From the NCBI GenBank assembly GCA_938743325.2, contig OW568886.1, forward strand, positions 186,001 through 250,000: 64,000 nucleotides of DNA, read 5' to 3'. Position numbers and translations under genes: made by a program. This DNA comes from Pycnococcus provasolii (Eukaryota > Chlorophyta > Pseudoscourfieldiophyceae > Pseudoscourfieldiales > Pycnococcaceae). Below, piece by piece: positions 35,918 to 46,778 of the stretch (the stretch's first letter is position 1; every line of letters starts with the position of its first letter). Below the pieces are notes generated by a model. It did no database searches, was not told the origin of the DNA, and saw only the letters and a program-made list of their open reading frames with translations.

Positions 35918-38163
35918 TGAGAAGTCGTGCAGAAATGCGGAAGGTGCAAAGCGCGTCGAAACGGAAGACGCGTCGCGAAAACGCGGAGGAAGACACGCGA
36001 AAGAAACACGTGCCCGGGGTTGAGCGGTAAGGCTTTCTCGGTGCGAACACGTGCGAAAACTCCGATATCGAAGACGCGTCAGCAAATATTAACCAGTTGT
36101 TCCAAATTCCACCAAGGGAATCGATTCGACACCTCTGAGAGTCAGAATTAATCAGGTTCAAATGTCAAATGCAAGAAGGTTTATTCGTCCCGTTCTTTTC
36201 CTCTGCTCTGTGGTGCTTTTTTTTCTCTGTGCTGTGCAGTGCAGTGCAGTGCAAAAAAGAATTTAATTTTTTTTCGATTTGCTGCGCTGCGCTACGTGTG
36301 TTGCAATGGCTGCTGCTCCCAATGCGCAATGCTGCTTGCTTGCTGCCCTTTCCCTTTCTCGACTTGTCGTGAAGTGAAATGCTGCTCACAATGTTGAGTA
36401 ATGCAAACGAGTGTCACAATGCTGTACAAGCAGGCTCGAGATGACGGTTTGATGCCAAGAGTGTTCGATGAAATGCGTCTTCTGTGCAGTTCCTTCAAGC
36501 TCAAGAGTGAATTCGGACCAAAACGTGTGCGGCCAGAAGCGAAACACGCACTCTCTTACGAGAGTATGCCCCAACGACCAAGAGAAATGAGAGTTAGCGC
36601 GAAAGAGTGCGCTGTGCAGATGTTACGACGAACGGTGACGGTCTGAGCTTACGAAACGAAGAGTGAAGAATGCGGCTTGCTTTTGGTACTGCAATGCGTT
36701 GGAATGATTGTGGTTCGAAGTCCACAAGTTAAGGCTTACCTCTCCGGAAGAAGACTCGCCCAAAAACGAAGAGACGGTGAAACTAAAAACTCGAAATGGA
36801 ACAATGAAACCTTGCAAAATGCACACTGCACTGCGAGAGACACAACACGGTGGTTTCCTCTGGTTACCTTATAATGTAATGTGTATATGGCCACGTATCT
36901 CTATGCAATTCCGTGTTCTTCAGACTTCAGACTTCAGACTTCAGACTTCCGACGGGAAGAATTCAAAAGGGAAACGAACGAATGCAGCCCGCCCGCGGAC
37001 GAGGCTGAAGATGAAGATGAAGTCGAAGATGTCGGCCAACAAGCTGTAAAGTTCGTTGGCTTCGAAGGACCCTCCCTCCTCGCCGAAGTTCTTCTTCTTT
37101 TTCCACCTAGGAGTGTGTTGCGAAAGACGCGGTATTCCTCTCCTTTTCCGAAAACCCCTCCACCTCAAAGGCCCATCGTGGAAGGCGTGGAGCCTCGAGG
37201 CATTTTTCACCGTAGGAATAATTAATTGGCGTGAAGTGAACGACCAAGAGCTTCCTTCCGGAACCACGTGCTCGCCCTCATGCTCACCCTCGTGCTCATG
37301 CTCACCCTCGTGCTCACTCTCATCGAACATTCTTCGCTCCAAAGGCCTTCCCTTCCCTTCCCGCGGGTCCCATTATTCCCATAGGGGCACATCAACTGAC
37401 CTGTCATTCTATTTTCGCATTTTCTGTCCTCCGTCAGTTGGCAAGCGCGTCAACGTCATGCCAAAATGGAAGCGCGTCAGACGGAGGCTGCACTTTTTCT
37501 TTATCGCAAGGCGCATGCCAAATTCCATTTCTCGCCAAACAAAAAATTAGCGCGCGCACCTTTTTCGTTCCAAACACGAACCTCCCTCTGGAATTCATCG
37601 CGTAGGTTTGCACCCGTTTATTCTGTCCATGCGAAGGAATTTCCCACCCAAGACACGTAGAAAAGAGACGAAAACACGAACCTTTCTGCACTTCAACGGG
37701 ACACATCAGGCCGACGCAAACCATCGAAAAAGAAAGGGAATTTCTCGAGGTTTGAGGGCCATCTCATGCAGCCTCTCTGCGAGCCATACAACGGGAATCT
37801 CCACGACGTCCATCTTGCCACGTGCACACGTCGGCCGCGGTCCGTAGAAGGTCCGATTTTGTCATTTTTTTCCAGTGCCAGAAATGTAGGGGGGGATACC
37901 GGTTTTTTCTCAACCATTCCAGCCTGGAAATGCTGGTGGAAATGTCCGTCGCCTTTCACCTTTTTTTTAACGAAAAAAACCCGCGTTAAGGTTGAAAATA
38001 AAAATCGTGATGTATGTATGTAAGACTTATTATTTACTGGTATGTAAGTTGTAATATTATTCTGACATATTACTTATTATTGTTCAAAGAAAGAATGAAT
38101 GAACGAAAGAATGAAAGAATTGTTCAAGAACTCGCGCACATTTCCGATGTGCTTCGATTGATC
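35918..38163. other. 2.2-kb gene-poor interval
   Basis: Contains the MYB leader (to ~36085), short repeats of CAGACTT (36923-36950), a TGCTCACCCTCG-type 12-base minisatellite (37265-37322) and otherwise unique sequence. Several 70-130 codon frames exist but none shows family motifs or a consistent codon pattern. A short-exon gene cannot be excluded. Confidence 0.5.
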
Positions 38164-39624
38164 TTACGCGAACCAAGCGATGCACATCGCCTGGAACAGC
38201 GGCATGGTGGCGAACATGATGGTTCCCGGGATCATCTCGCGCAAACAAGCGTGCTTGAGTCCCGCGTACAGACCCCACGCGCCTGAAGGGCCAGAGAAGA
38301 CGCGACGGGCGGCATAGAGCATGTCACGCAAAGGTGTGAGGAAATCGTGCCACAGAGGAGCCGGCTTTTGGTCCGAGTGACCCTTCGTATCGAATTCGCT
38401 GTTTTGCTCACTCCCACCACTCCCACCGGTGTTGGCGCTGGTCATGACAATCGCCTTGATGACGTGGAGAGGGTTCGCCACGGTCACCGCGACGATGCCC
38501 GCCACGGCACCAAGCGTGCCGCTGACGGCTGCGCTGGCGAGAGGCGAAGCCACCGGGTCTGGCATGTAGGTGCCCATGTAAATTGTAAACGCGTGGTACG
38601 CCGCAAAGTGCGTGCCCGTCTGCACGATGTTCGAGCAGTTGACGATGAAGTGGCTCCACAGAGCGGTGAGGGTGGAGAACAGAGGTGCGACAGTCGCGCC
38701 GGTGAACACGCTCGCCATGAAGCGCGTCTTGCGCACCTCCAGAGGCGTGTTCAGTGCGATGGAACACGCGGCGGCCGCCACCGTGCGCACGATGAGCGGT
38801 AGGCCCGACGCCACTTTCTCCGACGCGGCGAAGTAGCCTGTGTTCGCCATGAGACCGCTCAGCATGCACCATGCCCACCCGCGAGGCGTCATTCCCCATA
38901 ATCGAATGTTGGATGCGCGGCTCTTCGCGCCTCCTGCACGCACCTGCGCGGCGATCTGCCTGCACTCGAGCGGGTAGCTGAAGAAGGTGGCGAGTAAGCC
39001 GGACATGACGCCGCCGACGACGCGCGTGATTTTCGTGCCAGCCTCCTGTGCGACCGCGCCGTTGCCTTCTGCGGCGAGCGCGGGCGTGGCGTCGCCGCTC
39101 AGGAACCACATCGCGAGCGCGAACATTCCCGTTACCCACACGATGCGCGGCATCACGCTTCGCCTGACTTGTTCGGAGCGCGACGTATTTTTCATGGCGA
39201 CGACGTTGTTAATGCTCACAGTTTCGCGTTCGACACCGACACCGGCACCGGCGTGTGTAGCTGTTATGTGCACCCCCTTCTCCGATACCGCCTCTTCGGG
39301 TTCGTTCGAAAACGAAGCAGAAGCGGGCGCGATGTTGTCCCGGCGGTAGTGCGCCCGTGCGCCCGGTAGAACGCCCCCCAGCCTATTTTGATTAGTATTG
39401 CAAGTCATCATAAAATCACCAAAGCCGCCTGTGGATCCCCTTTTTGAAACAGACATCAGTGACGACGACGCATGAATACCAACAGGAGAGAGAGGACGCC
39501 GACGACAAACCTTATTAGAGAAGGAGCGTGACGCCGATGATGAACCACCACAGGAAGCAGAAGCAGAAGCAGAGGATGAAGTTCTACCTTTCCCACTAAC
39601 AAGAACAAGACGAGGGGAAGCCAT
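38164..39624 (-). CDS. divergent mitochondrial-carrier-family-like plastid membrane protein
   Basis: 486 residues from MASPRLVLVSGK. The first ~165 residues are low-complexity Ser/Ala and then a hydrophobic stretch ending ATPALAAEGN, a motif like a thylakoid-lumen or envelope cleavage site. The body has six hydrophobic segments with two carrier-type turns: SGLLATFFSYPLECRQIAAQ (PxExxR in place of PxDxxK) and VTVANPLHVIKAIVM, plus a matching LNTPLEVRKTRFMASV and a final GLKHACLREMIPGT. These are degenerate mitochondrial-carrier repeats, each ~100 residues. Such carriers exchange nucleotides, cofactors or ions across inner organelle membranes. Only loosely matched; the substrate and compartment are inference. 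Confidence 0.6.
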   Translation of the reverse strand: MASPRLVLVSGKGRTSSSASASASCGGSSSASRSFSNKVCRRRPLSPVGIHASSSLMSVSKRGSTGGFGDFMMTCNTNQNRLGGVLPGARAHYRRDNIAPASASFSNEPEEAVSEKGVHITATHAGAGVGVERETVSINNVVAMKNTSRSEQVRRSVMPRIVWVTGMFALAMWFLSGDATPALAAEGNGAVAQEAGTKITRVVGGVMSGLLATFFSYPLECRQIAAQVRAGGAKSRASNIRLWGMTPRGWAWCMLSGLMANTGYFAASEKVASGLPLIVRTVAAAACSIALNTPLEVRKTRFMASVFTGATVAPLFSTLTALWSHFIVNCSNIVQTGTHFAAYHAFTIYMGTYMPDPVASPLASAAVSGTLGAVAGIVAVTVANPLHVIKAIVMTSANTGGSGGSEQNSEFDTKGHSDQKPAPLWHDFLTPLRDMLYAARRVFSGPSGAWGLYAGLKHACLREMIPGTIMFATMPLFQAMCIAWFA

Positions 39625-40499
39625 GTGACACAAATGTATCACCAACTACCACCACACACACAGTCAGTGACGGCGATCACTACGGAGCAGGCGTATGTGT
39701 GCGTGATGCGACCGATGACAAGTCTCAAAAGCCGCGGGAAGGGAAGGGAGGGGAAGGGAGGGGGCCCGCGTGCGTTTTCTGCGGGCCCTTAAAAAAATAC
39801 GTACAACGGTTGAAAAAAGCACCCAACCGGCCGGCGGAAAGATTGAAAAAAGCAGCGGGAGAAAGTTAGAAAGTTGGGGTTTCAAATATCTTTTTTTCAT
39901 CCTAAGGTTAGTTGGGAATTGCCTGCAGGGGGTGAGCTCTCACTCGACGTTTGGCGACCAAACCACGTTGGCCTCCCTAAAACGTTTAGAAAAATATCAT
40001 AATATCTCATTCTAGCGGTTAGGGTTTGGGTTAGGAAAACGGGTATTACCCCTTACTCGTCCTCTTGATTATTATCTGGCACACCTTTCTGAGTACGGTA
40101 GCGGTGGCTTGCCGGGTACTGTATGTACTGTAAACTTTAAACAACTCGGTATGTATCGATAGTCTAAGTACGTGCTTGCGTCAATCAAGGCAGGCTATCA
40201 AAACCGCGGGAACTTGAAGAGCTTCTTGTACTTACTCGTAGTATGATCAACTTACATATGTACTGTACATACAGCAGACTACTGTACCATAAATTACTTA
40301 GATAATAAAACACTACAGTATGTACAGTAAATAAATGTGTGTACAGTACAGTAAGTTAAGGTTAGGTTAAGGTTAGGTTAAGAAGTGTAACTAATGTGAT
40401 GTAATAAAACAAGAAACTTCAACGTAGTAGTAGTCAATCCAATCAATCCAATCAATCCATGTTCAACGTCAACGTACGTCAATAGTATGTACGTCAATA
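39625..40499. other. gene-free interval with TACAGTA and telomere-like repeats
   Basis: TTAGGGTTTGGGTTAGG (40019-40035), many TGTACTGTACATACAGTA-like words (40110-40350), GTTAAGGTTAGG repeats (40353-40382) and CAATCCAAT repeats (40437-40460). No gene seen. Confidence 0.6.
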
Positions 40500-43400
40500 C
40501 TACGAATTCGTCGCCAGAAGGCCGCAGTACGCCTTCGCAAAGAGGCCAGCCTCCTCGCTGCGTCCGACGCTCATCGCAAAACGCACGCGCTCGCGCTCGC
40601 TTCCCAGAACGATCGTCAAGCCGCGCGGCGTAGTCGCCCAGCTCACGACGTCGCGGTACGGGAAACTCACAACCTCCTGCTTGCTCTGCGGATCCACGAC
40701 GAAAAAGCCCCTCTCGTTCACAGCCAGCAGCGCGGGATTCGGAACGTCTGAGCTCATGTTCTCAGGACTCACCTGGTAGAACATCGAGCCGTACAGAGAG
40801 CAAGCGTTGCGAACGCCGCGAACGTAACGTGACATCGCCTCGTGCGCAGTCATGCTGCGGCACGCCGCGAGACTTCGTGTGACGTGCTCCTCCCACTCCA
40901 GCGGGGACATCACGTTCACGCACGTTCCAGGAACGTGAGAAATCGCGTCGTTCACCACGTAGCCGGGAGGGGGCGCTCTCGCGCCAAGCGTCGCGCGCGC
41001 GTGGAGGCCAGCTAGCACCACCGCACTCGAGTGGTCTGGCTTGAGGTGCGAGCAAACACCCTTAGCCGCCTGGTAGAAGCACAGCTCCGTCAGCACGGCG
41101 TCATCCTGCGACGCCGCCTCCTCCGAGCTCGACACGAACAGCACCTTGCAGAAGTGAAGCTGAAACACGAGAGATCCGCCGCACGCGGATGCCGACAGGC
41201 TCGCGTTGTTCCATCGTGAAAATGTCTGTGACAGCGACTCGCGCTCTTGGAGAACGCGCGGCTCAACCTCGTCGAACTGTCCAATGCCGCCCGAGCTCTC
41301 GCACGTTTCCACGAGAGCAAAGTGAGGAAGCAGCGCCTTCAGACCGAGCAGCTCGGCAATGGCACGCGCAACGTCAGTCGCGGTCGTCGCGTCGTCGATG
41401 CCCACGCGACGGTGCGAGCCGTCGGGAAGGTGCACCTTCGCCTCGCTCAGGCTGTAAGGCTGCGACATGCCCGCGGGAATGCTCGCTTCCAGCGCTCGCT
41501 CGAGCGCAAGCAGCCACGTGTCGCGCACCGAAGCGGACTCCGCGGCAAGGTCGACGATGCGACGTGGCGATGCGAGCGTGAACCGGCTCAACGTGCTCAG
41601 AGGCGCGGACTCAATCGCCACACGACCCCCGGAGAGCGGGTCCATCACACTATTGCTCGGCATAGGAATCACGTAGCTGACGTCGGGCACAGAAGCAACC
41701 ATGCCCTTCAGAGGCAGCTCGCCCTTCAGCATCGCACAGTCCGCATCCTCGTAGTATCGAAGGCAGTGAGGGAAAAGCTGGAAGTATCGCACGCGCCAGA
41801 CACCCTGCGACCGACCCTGCTTGCTTAACCAACCCTCGAGCAGTGGCGCGACGGCAGGTGCCGCACCGGGACGGCCGTCGGGAGACACGGGTGAGCCAAA
41901 CGCGCCGGGCGTGCCAAGCGATGCCGGCGTTGGTGTAAAACCGCTCCCGCCGTACGGCATGGGAGATGGTGGCATCGCAGCCATAGGCGTATCGTACGTG
42001 CCCGAGATGAGGCCCGTACCTGGAGTTACGGGAGAAGGGGGTACAGCACCACCTCCCATCTTGCCCGGCGAAGGCAATGCATCCCAGTGACCTGGCATCG
42101 GCGCCGTAAGCGCCGCCTCACGCTCTGCGTCGATGCGACTTGCCCATGCCCACATCGACTCCTCCGATGCCGCGCCGAGAAGGACGGTGCGCGTGGTTGA
42201 CGACCCAGCGTACCCGATCCGCAGCTCAAGTAGGTACGGGTAGCTGGCGTAGCACGCCGAACGCCCGCGTGCGGGCACGCCGGAGACGCTTGCCGTGCAG
42301 CTAGAAATGCGGTACTCGCCTCGAAGCTCGGCGTAACCCGCGTCGGCATAGCACGTCAGCCGTCCATGGCTGAGAACAAAGTACCGGCGGCGCCATCCGC
42401 TCACCATGTACGTCCTCTCGTTGCCCAGCGAGATGGCCATCGCTCGATCGCGGATAGCGCTTGCCGCGGCAGGACTGGCGGAGCCGATGCCGAGCGGCGC
42501 GCCGCCGGGGCAACCATCGGGGATTTTCGCCATCGCCAGCCACCCCTCGCGTGCAACGCCGGGACGCGCTGCGACCCGAGCGGCGCGCTCAATGTCCGTG
42601 CGCCAAGCGAAGGCATCGTCCTCGTGCGCAACGCCAATAAACTCCTCGCGTATTGCGGCGCCTTTGTCGGCACCAGGAGTGCCAGCCATGGCAGCCATGC
42701 CCTCAGGACCAAATTTCGTGAACATGCGAAGCACGCGCAGGGACATCGCGGGTACACCGTCACCGCCGGCAAGCTGCGGCGTCGTCGACGGAAAGTCCAC
42801 CACTCCTCCTCCTCGCGCCGAAATGGGAGTCAGGATAGCGTGGCCGTCATCCTCATCGTACGCCAGAGTACGCACGTGCTCGAGTCCCAATCCAGGTCCT
42901 GGTGTTCCCGGCGGCAGGCCTGGGTCATCCACAATCACGCGCTCGCGACCAAGCGCCTCGCACGAGATGCCATTCAACGGCAATCGCGCCTGCTGCTCGT
43001 CTAGCCCGGAGCCGGCGAAAAAGTGCACGTCGCTAGACGTGAGTACCGTCCAAACGCGCTTCCAAGCACCCGTCTCAGTTCGCCTGTAAGCCCAGCCTTG
43101 GCGCAGGCATGCCCTGCCGTGAACGTCAGGAGCTCCCATCGCACGCAGTCTATCAGCAAGTGCCTGGTGCTCAGTGCTGAGCACCGTGTCTAGATCTCGG
43201 AACCAGCGCGCCGCTTCCGAGCGCGTGTCCGCGCTCATCACCAGTGTTTTGCCATCCTCCGTTAGCCCGATCCAGTTGTCGTGTTTAGCCGCCCCACCTG
43301 GTGGTAGGCTGCCCGGCATTCCATGGCCGCCGCGTGGCAGGGCAACCACAGGACTGCGGCGCACAGCACAGCTCGCAGTCAGCACCATCTCGCCACGCAG

Positions 43401-46400
43401 CGAAGTGCACGTTTCGTCCATATACCATGCAAGCCTGGTGTCGCGAAGGCTGAAAAATCGCCGCTTCCACCCGGCACGACCACCTCGCCCGCTCTGGCGC
43501 CATAGCCAGCCCATGCGCACCACCGCCGCGGCTGCGCCACATCCAGGCGCCAGCGCACGAGACCTTTCACCTTTGAGCGCAGTCATCCAATCGCCTCGAT
43601 TTGCGTCAGTTGCAGCTGCAAGTCGGATCGTGCGCCCCGTCGAGCGAAGACTGAACACGTGCTGGTACGTCGGATCAGGACGCGTGCCACGCGTGTCTTC
43701 GACGACATCAACATTTCGCAGGCTCACCTCGCTGCGCATCTCGGAGCAATCGCCGCCGTTGAAAAACAGTAGGCGGCCAACCGTGAGCACGCAGTAGCGA
43801 AGCCGCCATGCGTCGGAAGATCCTCCAGGATTCACACCACCGCTCGCACCCTCCTTCAGCAGCCACCCAACCTTCAGCGGCTGGAGATGCTCGAGCGGTG
43901 GCGGTGCACGTGCGTCAGATAGGAACTCGCCAATCTGCACATCGAGCATATCCGCATCCACACGAGGCTGCGATTGCGTGGGCGTTGTTGCCGCTGCTTG
44001 ACTTGCCGCCGCGTGGCCAGCGTCGATGTCCTTGCCAAGTTTGGAGTCCTTGCCGAAGATTTTCATGCAACGTTCGCGGATGTTTTCCTTGCCGTCGACA
44101 GGATTCATGCGATTCTTCTTGAGTTCCGTGTCAAATGCATCCCATCCCGTCGCGTCGGGCTCCAGCACACCACCCGCTGCTCGCTTTGACGCACGGTCGA
44201 GAAGCTGCCGAAGTCGCCTTACGAATCGGACGCAGTACATAGCCTCCTTCCAGCAAAGGCGTGCGAGGCGTGCGAGCGCCTTGGCGCGGTCTTTTTTGCG
44301 AGCTTTCACGAATCGGCGGCGATCCATCGCACCACGCGCTTTGTGCTGCATTAGGCGAATCGCCTTCGTAGCCTTCTTGAAAAACTGCCTGGCGTAATAT
44401 CTTCGGAAATATTTCTGGATCACTATGGCGCACTTCGTCTTGATCTTCTCGAGCTCGAGCTCGAGCTCCTGCAGTCCACTACTCGTCTTAAAAAATATCT
44501 TCGTGTTTCCCGTGGTGTAGGTCGACGGGTCAATGTTGAATTTCGCTAGGATGCTCCGCGCCCCTTGCTTTCCTGGTGGAACGGACCGGTCCGACATGAG
44601 CACCTTGAAGCGCTGGCAGAAGTCCACGTAGTCCATACGGCCAGCATAGCCCGCCTTACGAATCTGGATGCTCTCGAGCACGCCGCTGTATCGCAGCTGC
44701 TCCATGACCATCGCACCCTTGAAAGAGCCGTCGGAAGAGCGGGACAACTTTTCTGCGTTGGGCTTTATCGTGCGCACGTAATGCGGCGTAGACGCGTTCA
44801 GCGTGCTCATGAGGCTTGTCAACTGCTCCTTGAACTGGTTCGCGACGAATGCACCGCTTTTACCCGCGGCGAGCATCTCCATGCGCTCTTGGAAGCTCAC
44901 CGCGAACACCTCCTTGAGCAGAGACTCGTCCGTTGCTAAGATCACGCCGAGTAAATCGTTGCTGAGCGTGTCGCGGTTTTTATCGAGGAATTCGACACAG
45001 TCGTACTGCACCTCGCCTGCAAAGTGGTGCACGATGAACGCTCCCGGGTTCGTGCGAGCGATGAAAAAGTGAGGCCGTTTGTCTAGGGTGGTACGAAGCT
45101 TCTGCGCCAGGCTCATGTCCGTCCCCTGGCGTAGCCTGCTCTCCTCCTGCAGAAGCGCAACGATGCCTGGCGGCTTCGTGGTCTCGATGAGGTCCAAGCA
45201 AGCCTGGTTGTCCTTAAAGTCAACCCAGTCGATGCCAACTCCCTCTCGCTTGTACTCATCCTGCTCGAGCTTGAAGTAGTAGTTCACGAATTGCTGCTGC
45301 AGCTTCTCGTTGGTCCAGTTGATGCACAGTTGCTCGAAACCGTTCTTCTTGAAGCACTCGAATCCAAAGATGTCGAGCACGCCGATGCTCTTCTTGCACT
45401 TGCTCGACCCGTCGATGTTCTGGTTGATGCGTGTGACGAGCCAGTCGAACAGGCCGCTGTAGAGAGACTTGGCGAGCGCATCCGTGTTGTCTTTCGCCGC
45501 CTGCGCGGAGAGTGGGATGGTGTAGGCTGAGCTTGCTCGCCCTCCACCGGAACGTCCCGCCTGCATGGTACGCGATACCAGCGCGCCGCTCAGCCGGCCG
45601 GCGTCAACCGCCATTAGGCTGGCCACGTTCGAGAGAGTGTATTTGGAAGACGCGCTCACACTCGAGCCGTCGCCCTCGGCGTCGAACTTCACGTTGCTCA
45701 GGTGCAGGATGGCGGCTAGAAGGCGCATGCACCCCTTCTGGTCGTTCGGGCTGATTCCAAGCGTGGTCATCGCCGTGCGCATGATGCGGTACTCCTCCAC
45801 GTCGTCCATGCCCGCCACCGTGAGGCATCCCGACTGCGACGTGTACGCAAACGCGCGCGCACCTCCGGCGGGCAGGAAGAGCTCCGCGCGCTCCTCGTCG
45901 GATGCGCCCTCGGAGAGCTGGTACAGCACGTGGTACGCCCTCTCGTCGTTCGCGGGCGCAACCACGCGCGACTTCTCGAGCAGGTACTTGATTACGGTGG
46001 CACCGACGATGGTACCACTGCTGTCGAACTGCACGTGGAAGTACTTTCCAAAGCGGCTGCTGTTGTCGTTTCTCACCGTCTTGGCGTTGCCGAACGCCTC
46101 CAGCACAGGATTTGCGTCTAGAATTCGCTGCTGCACGCCGCTGACGGCGCTGTTACGCCGTCCTCCCGGAGCGTTCTGCGTTCCACCTGCGGTCGCTCGC
46201 GTGGTGAGATACGCGAGCACGATTTTCGTCGCCTCCGTTTTGCCCGCGCCTGACTCTCCTGATATTAGCACGCTCTGTGGCACGCCGTCCGTCTCGAGGT
46301 TGACGTACGCCCGGTCAGCGACTGCGTACAGGTGCGGTCTCTTGAGCATGCCTGCTCTGTATCCTTGCCTGAGTTCGTGTGTGTATATGGGCAGCATGAC

Positions 46401-46778
46401 AAACGGGTTGACGGAGATGAGGATGGGTCCGACGAATGTGTATATTTGGTCTCGAAAGTACCGGCTTGCGACGTTCTCCTGCAGCGCGCCTTCGTGAAGG
46501 ACGTCGAGGTTGGTCATGTCCTCGATGCCTTCTGGTGCTGACACGGATGCGGCCAGGACGTGGTCGACATCGTACGGGACTGTTGTGTTGGCGGTTGACT
46601 GCGAGTTTGTGTTCCACGCCTGCGTCGTTGGTCTACACGAGGCTTTCGTCCCAACGACGATTTCGAGCACACCCGGTTCCCACGATCCTGACTTGTCAAG
46701 GAAGTATATGCGCGCTCCGACGGGTACGGTCGCCGGTTCCGAGAGATCTTTTTTAGAGTTCTTAAGGTTAGGCGGCAT
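40500..46778 (-). CDS. myosin heavy chain with five PH-like domains and FERM-like tail
   Basis: 2092 residues from MPPNLKNSKKDL. Motor head ~85-770: P-loop GESGAGKTEATK (~173), switch I NDNSSRFGKYF (~238), switch II LDIFGFECF (~468), actin-cleft and relay regions YFKLEQDEYKREG and YVRTIKPNAEKLS. Neck ~782-860 with IQ-like helices (CAIVIQKYFRRYYARQF; IRLMQHKARG). The tail has PH-like domains beginning near 966 (KVGWLLKEG), 1084 (MGWLWRQSG), 1222 (RQGWAYRRTE), 1408 (REGWLAMAK) and 1645 (LEGWLSKQG), each with the tryptophan-ending helix (WMTAL, WFRDL, WRTDI, WAWAS, WLLAL). A C-terminal region ~1774-2092 has ubiquitin-like, helical and PH-like lobes as in FERM domains; I see no MyTH4. Green-lineage myosins are mostly classes VIII and XI with coiled coil and dilute tails, so this layout is unusual. 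It would link actin to membrane phosphoinositides. Confidence 0.9.
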   Translation of the reverse strand: MPPNLKNSKKDLSEPATVPVGARIYFLDKSGSWEPGVLEIVVGTKASCRPTTQAWNTNSQSTANTTVPYDVDHVLAASVSAPEGIEDMTNLDVLHEGALQENVASRYFRDQIYTFVGPILISVNPFVMLPIYTHELRQGYRAGMLKRPHLYAVADRAYVNLETDGVPQSVLISGESGAGKTEATKIVLAYLTTRATAGGTQNAPGGRRNSAVSGVQQRILDANPVLEAFGNAKTVRNDNSSRFGKYFHVQFDSSGTIVGATVIKYLLEKSRVVAPANDERAYHVLYQLSEGASDEERAELFLPAGGARAFAYTSQSGCLTVAGMDDVEEYRIMRTAMTTLGISPNDQKGCMRLLAAILHLSNVKFDAEGDGSSVSASSKYTLSNVASLMAVDAGRLSGALVSRTMQAGRSGGGRASSAYTIPLSAQAAKDNTDALAKSLYSGLFDWLVTRINQNIDGSSKCKKSIGVLDIFGFECFKKNGFEQLCINWTNEKLQQQFVNYYFKLEQDEYKREGVGIDWVDFKDNQACLDLIETTKPPGIVALLQEESRLRQGTDMSLAQKLRTTLDKRPHFFIARTNPGAFIVHHFAGEVQYDCVEFLDKNRDTLSNDLLGVILATDESLLKEVFAVSFQERMEMLAAGKSGAFVANQFKEQLTSLMSTLNASTPHYVRTIKPNAEKLSRSSDGSFKGAMVMEQLRYSGVLESIQIRKAGYAGRMDYVDFCQRFKVLMSDRSVPPGKQGARSILAKFNIDPSTYTTGNTKIFFKTSSGLQELELELEKIKTKCAIVIQKYFRRYYARQFFKKATKAIRLMQHKARGAMDRRRFVKARKKDRAKALARLARLCWKEAMYCVRFVRRLRQLLDRASKRAAGGVLEPDATGWDAFDTELKKNRMNPVDGKENIRERCMKIFGKDSKLGKDIDAGHAAASQAAATTPTQSQPRVDADMLDVQIGEFLSDARAPPPLEHLQPLKVGWLLKEGASGGVNPGGSSDAWRLRYCVLTVGRLLFFNGGDCSEMRSEVSLRNVDVVEDTRGTRPDPTYQHVFSLRSTGRTIRLAAATDANRGDWMTALKGERSRALAPGCGAAAAVVRMGWLWRQSGRGGRAGWKRRFFSLRDTRLAWYMDETCTSLRGEMVLTASCAVRRSPVVALPRGGHGMPGSLPPGGAAKHDNWIGLTEDGKTLVMSADTRSEAARWFRDLDTVLSTEHQALADRLRAMGAPDVHGRACLRQGWAYRRTETGAWKRVWTVLTSSDVHFFAGSGLDEQQARLPLNGISCEALGRERVIVDDPGLPPGTPGPGLGLEHVRTLAYDEDDGHAILTPISARGGGVVDFPSTTPQLAGGDGVPAMSLRVLRMFTKFGPEGMAAMAGTPGADKGAAIREEFIGVAHEDDAFAWRTDIERAARVAARPGVAREGWLAMAKIPDGCPGGAPLGIGSASPAAASAIRDRAMAISLGNERTYMVSGWRRRYFVLSHGRLTCYADAGYAELRGEYRISSCTASVSGVPARGRSACYASYPYLLELRIGYAGSSTTRTVLLGAASEESMWAWASRIDAEREAALTAPMPGHWDALPSPGKMGGGAVPPSPVTPGTGLISGTYDTPMAAMPPSPMPYGGSGFTPTPASLGTPGAFGSPVSPDGRPGAAPAVAPLLEGWLSKQGRSQGVWRVRYFQLFPHCLRYYEDADCAMLKGELPLKGMVASVPDVSYVIPMPSNSVMDPLSGGRVAIESAPLSTLSRFTLASPRRIVDLAAESASVRDTWLLALERALEASIPAGMSQPYSLSEAKVHLPDGSHRRVGIDDATTATDVARAIAELLGLKALLPHFALVETCESSGGIGQFDEVEPRVLQERESLSQTFSRWNNASLSASACGGSLVFQLHFCKVLFVSSSEEAASQDDAVLTELCFYQAAKGVCSHLKPDHSSAVVLAGLHARATLGARAPPPGYVVNDAISHVPGTCVNVMSPLEWEEHVTRSLAACRSMTAHEAMSRYVRGVRNACSLYGSMFYQVSPENMSSDVPNPALLAVNERGFFVVDPQSKQEVVSFPYRDVVSWATTPRGLTIVLGSERERVRFAMSVGRSEEAGLFAKAYCGLLATNS

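Noticed and set aside
36700-36730. T-arm-like GTGGTTCGAAGTCCAC
   Set aside because: The loop is one base too long and no A box or acceptor stem lies upstream, so not a tRNA.
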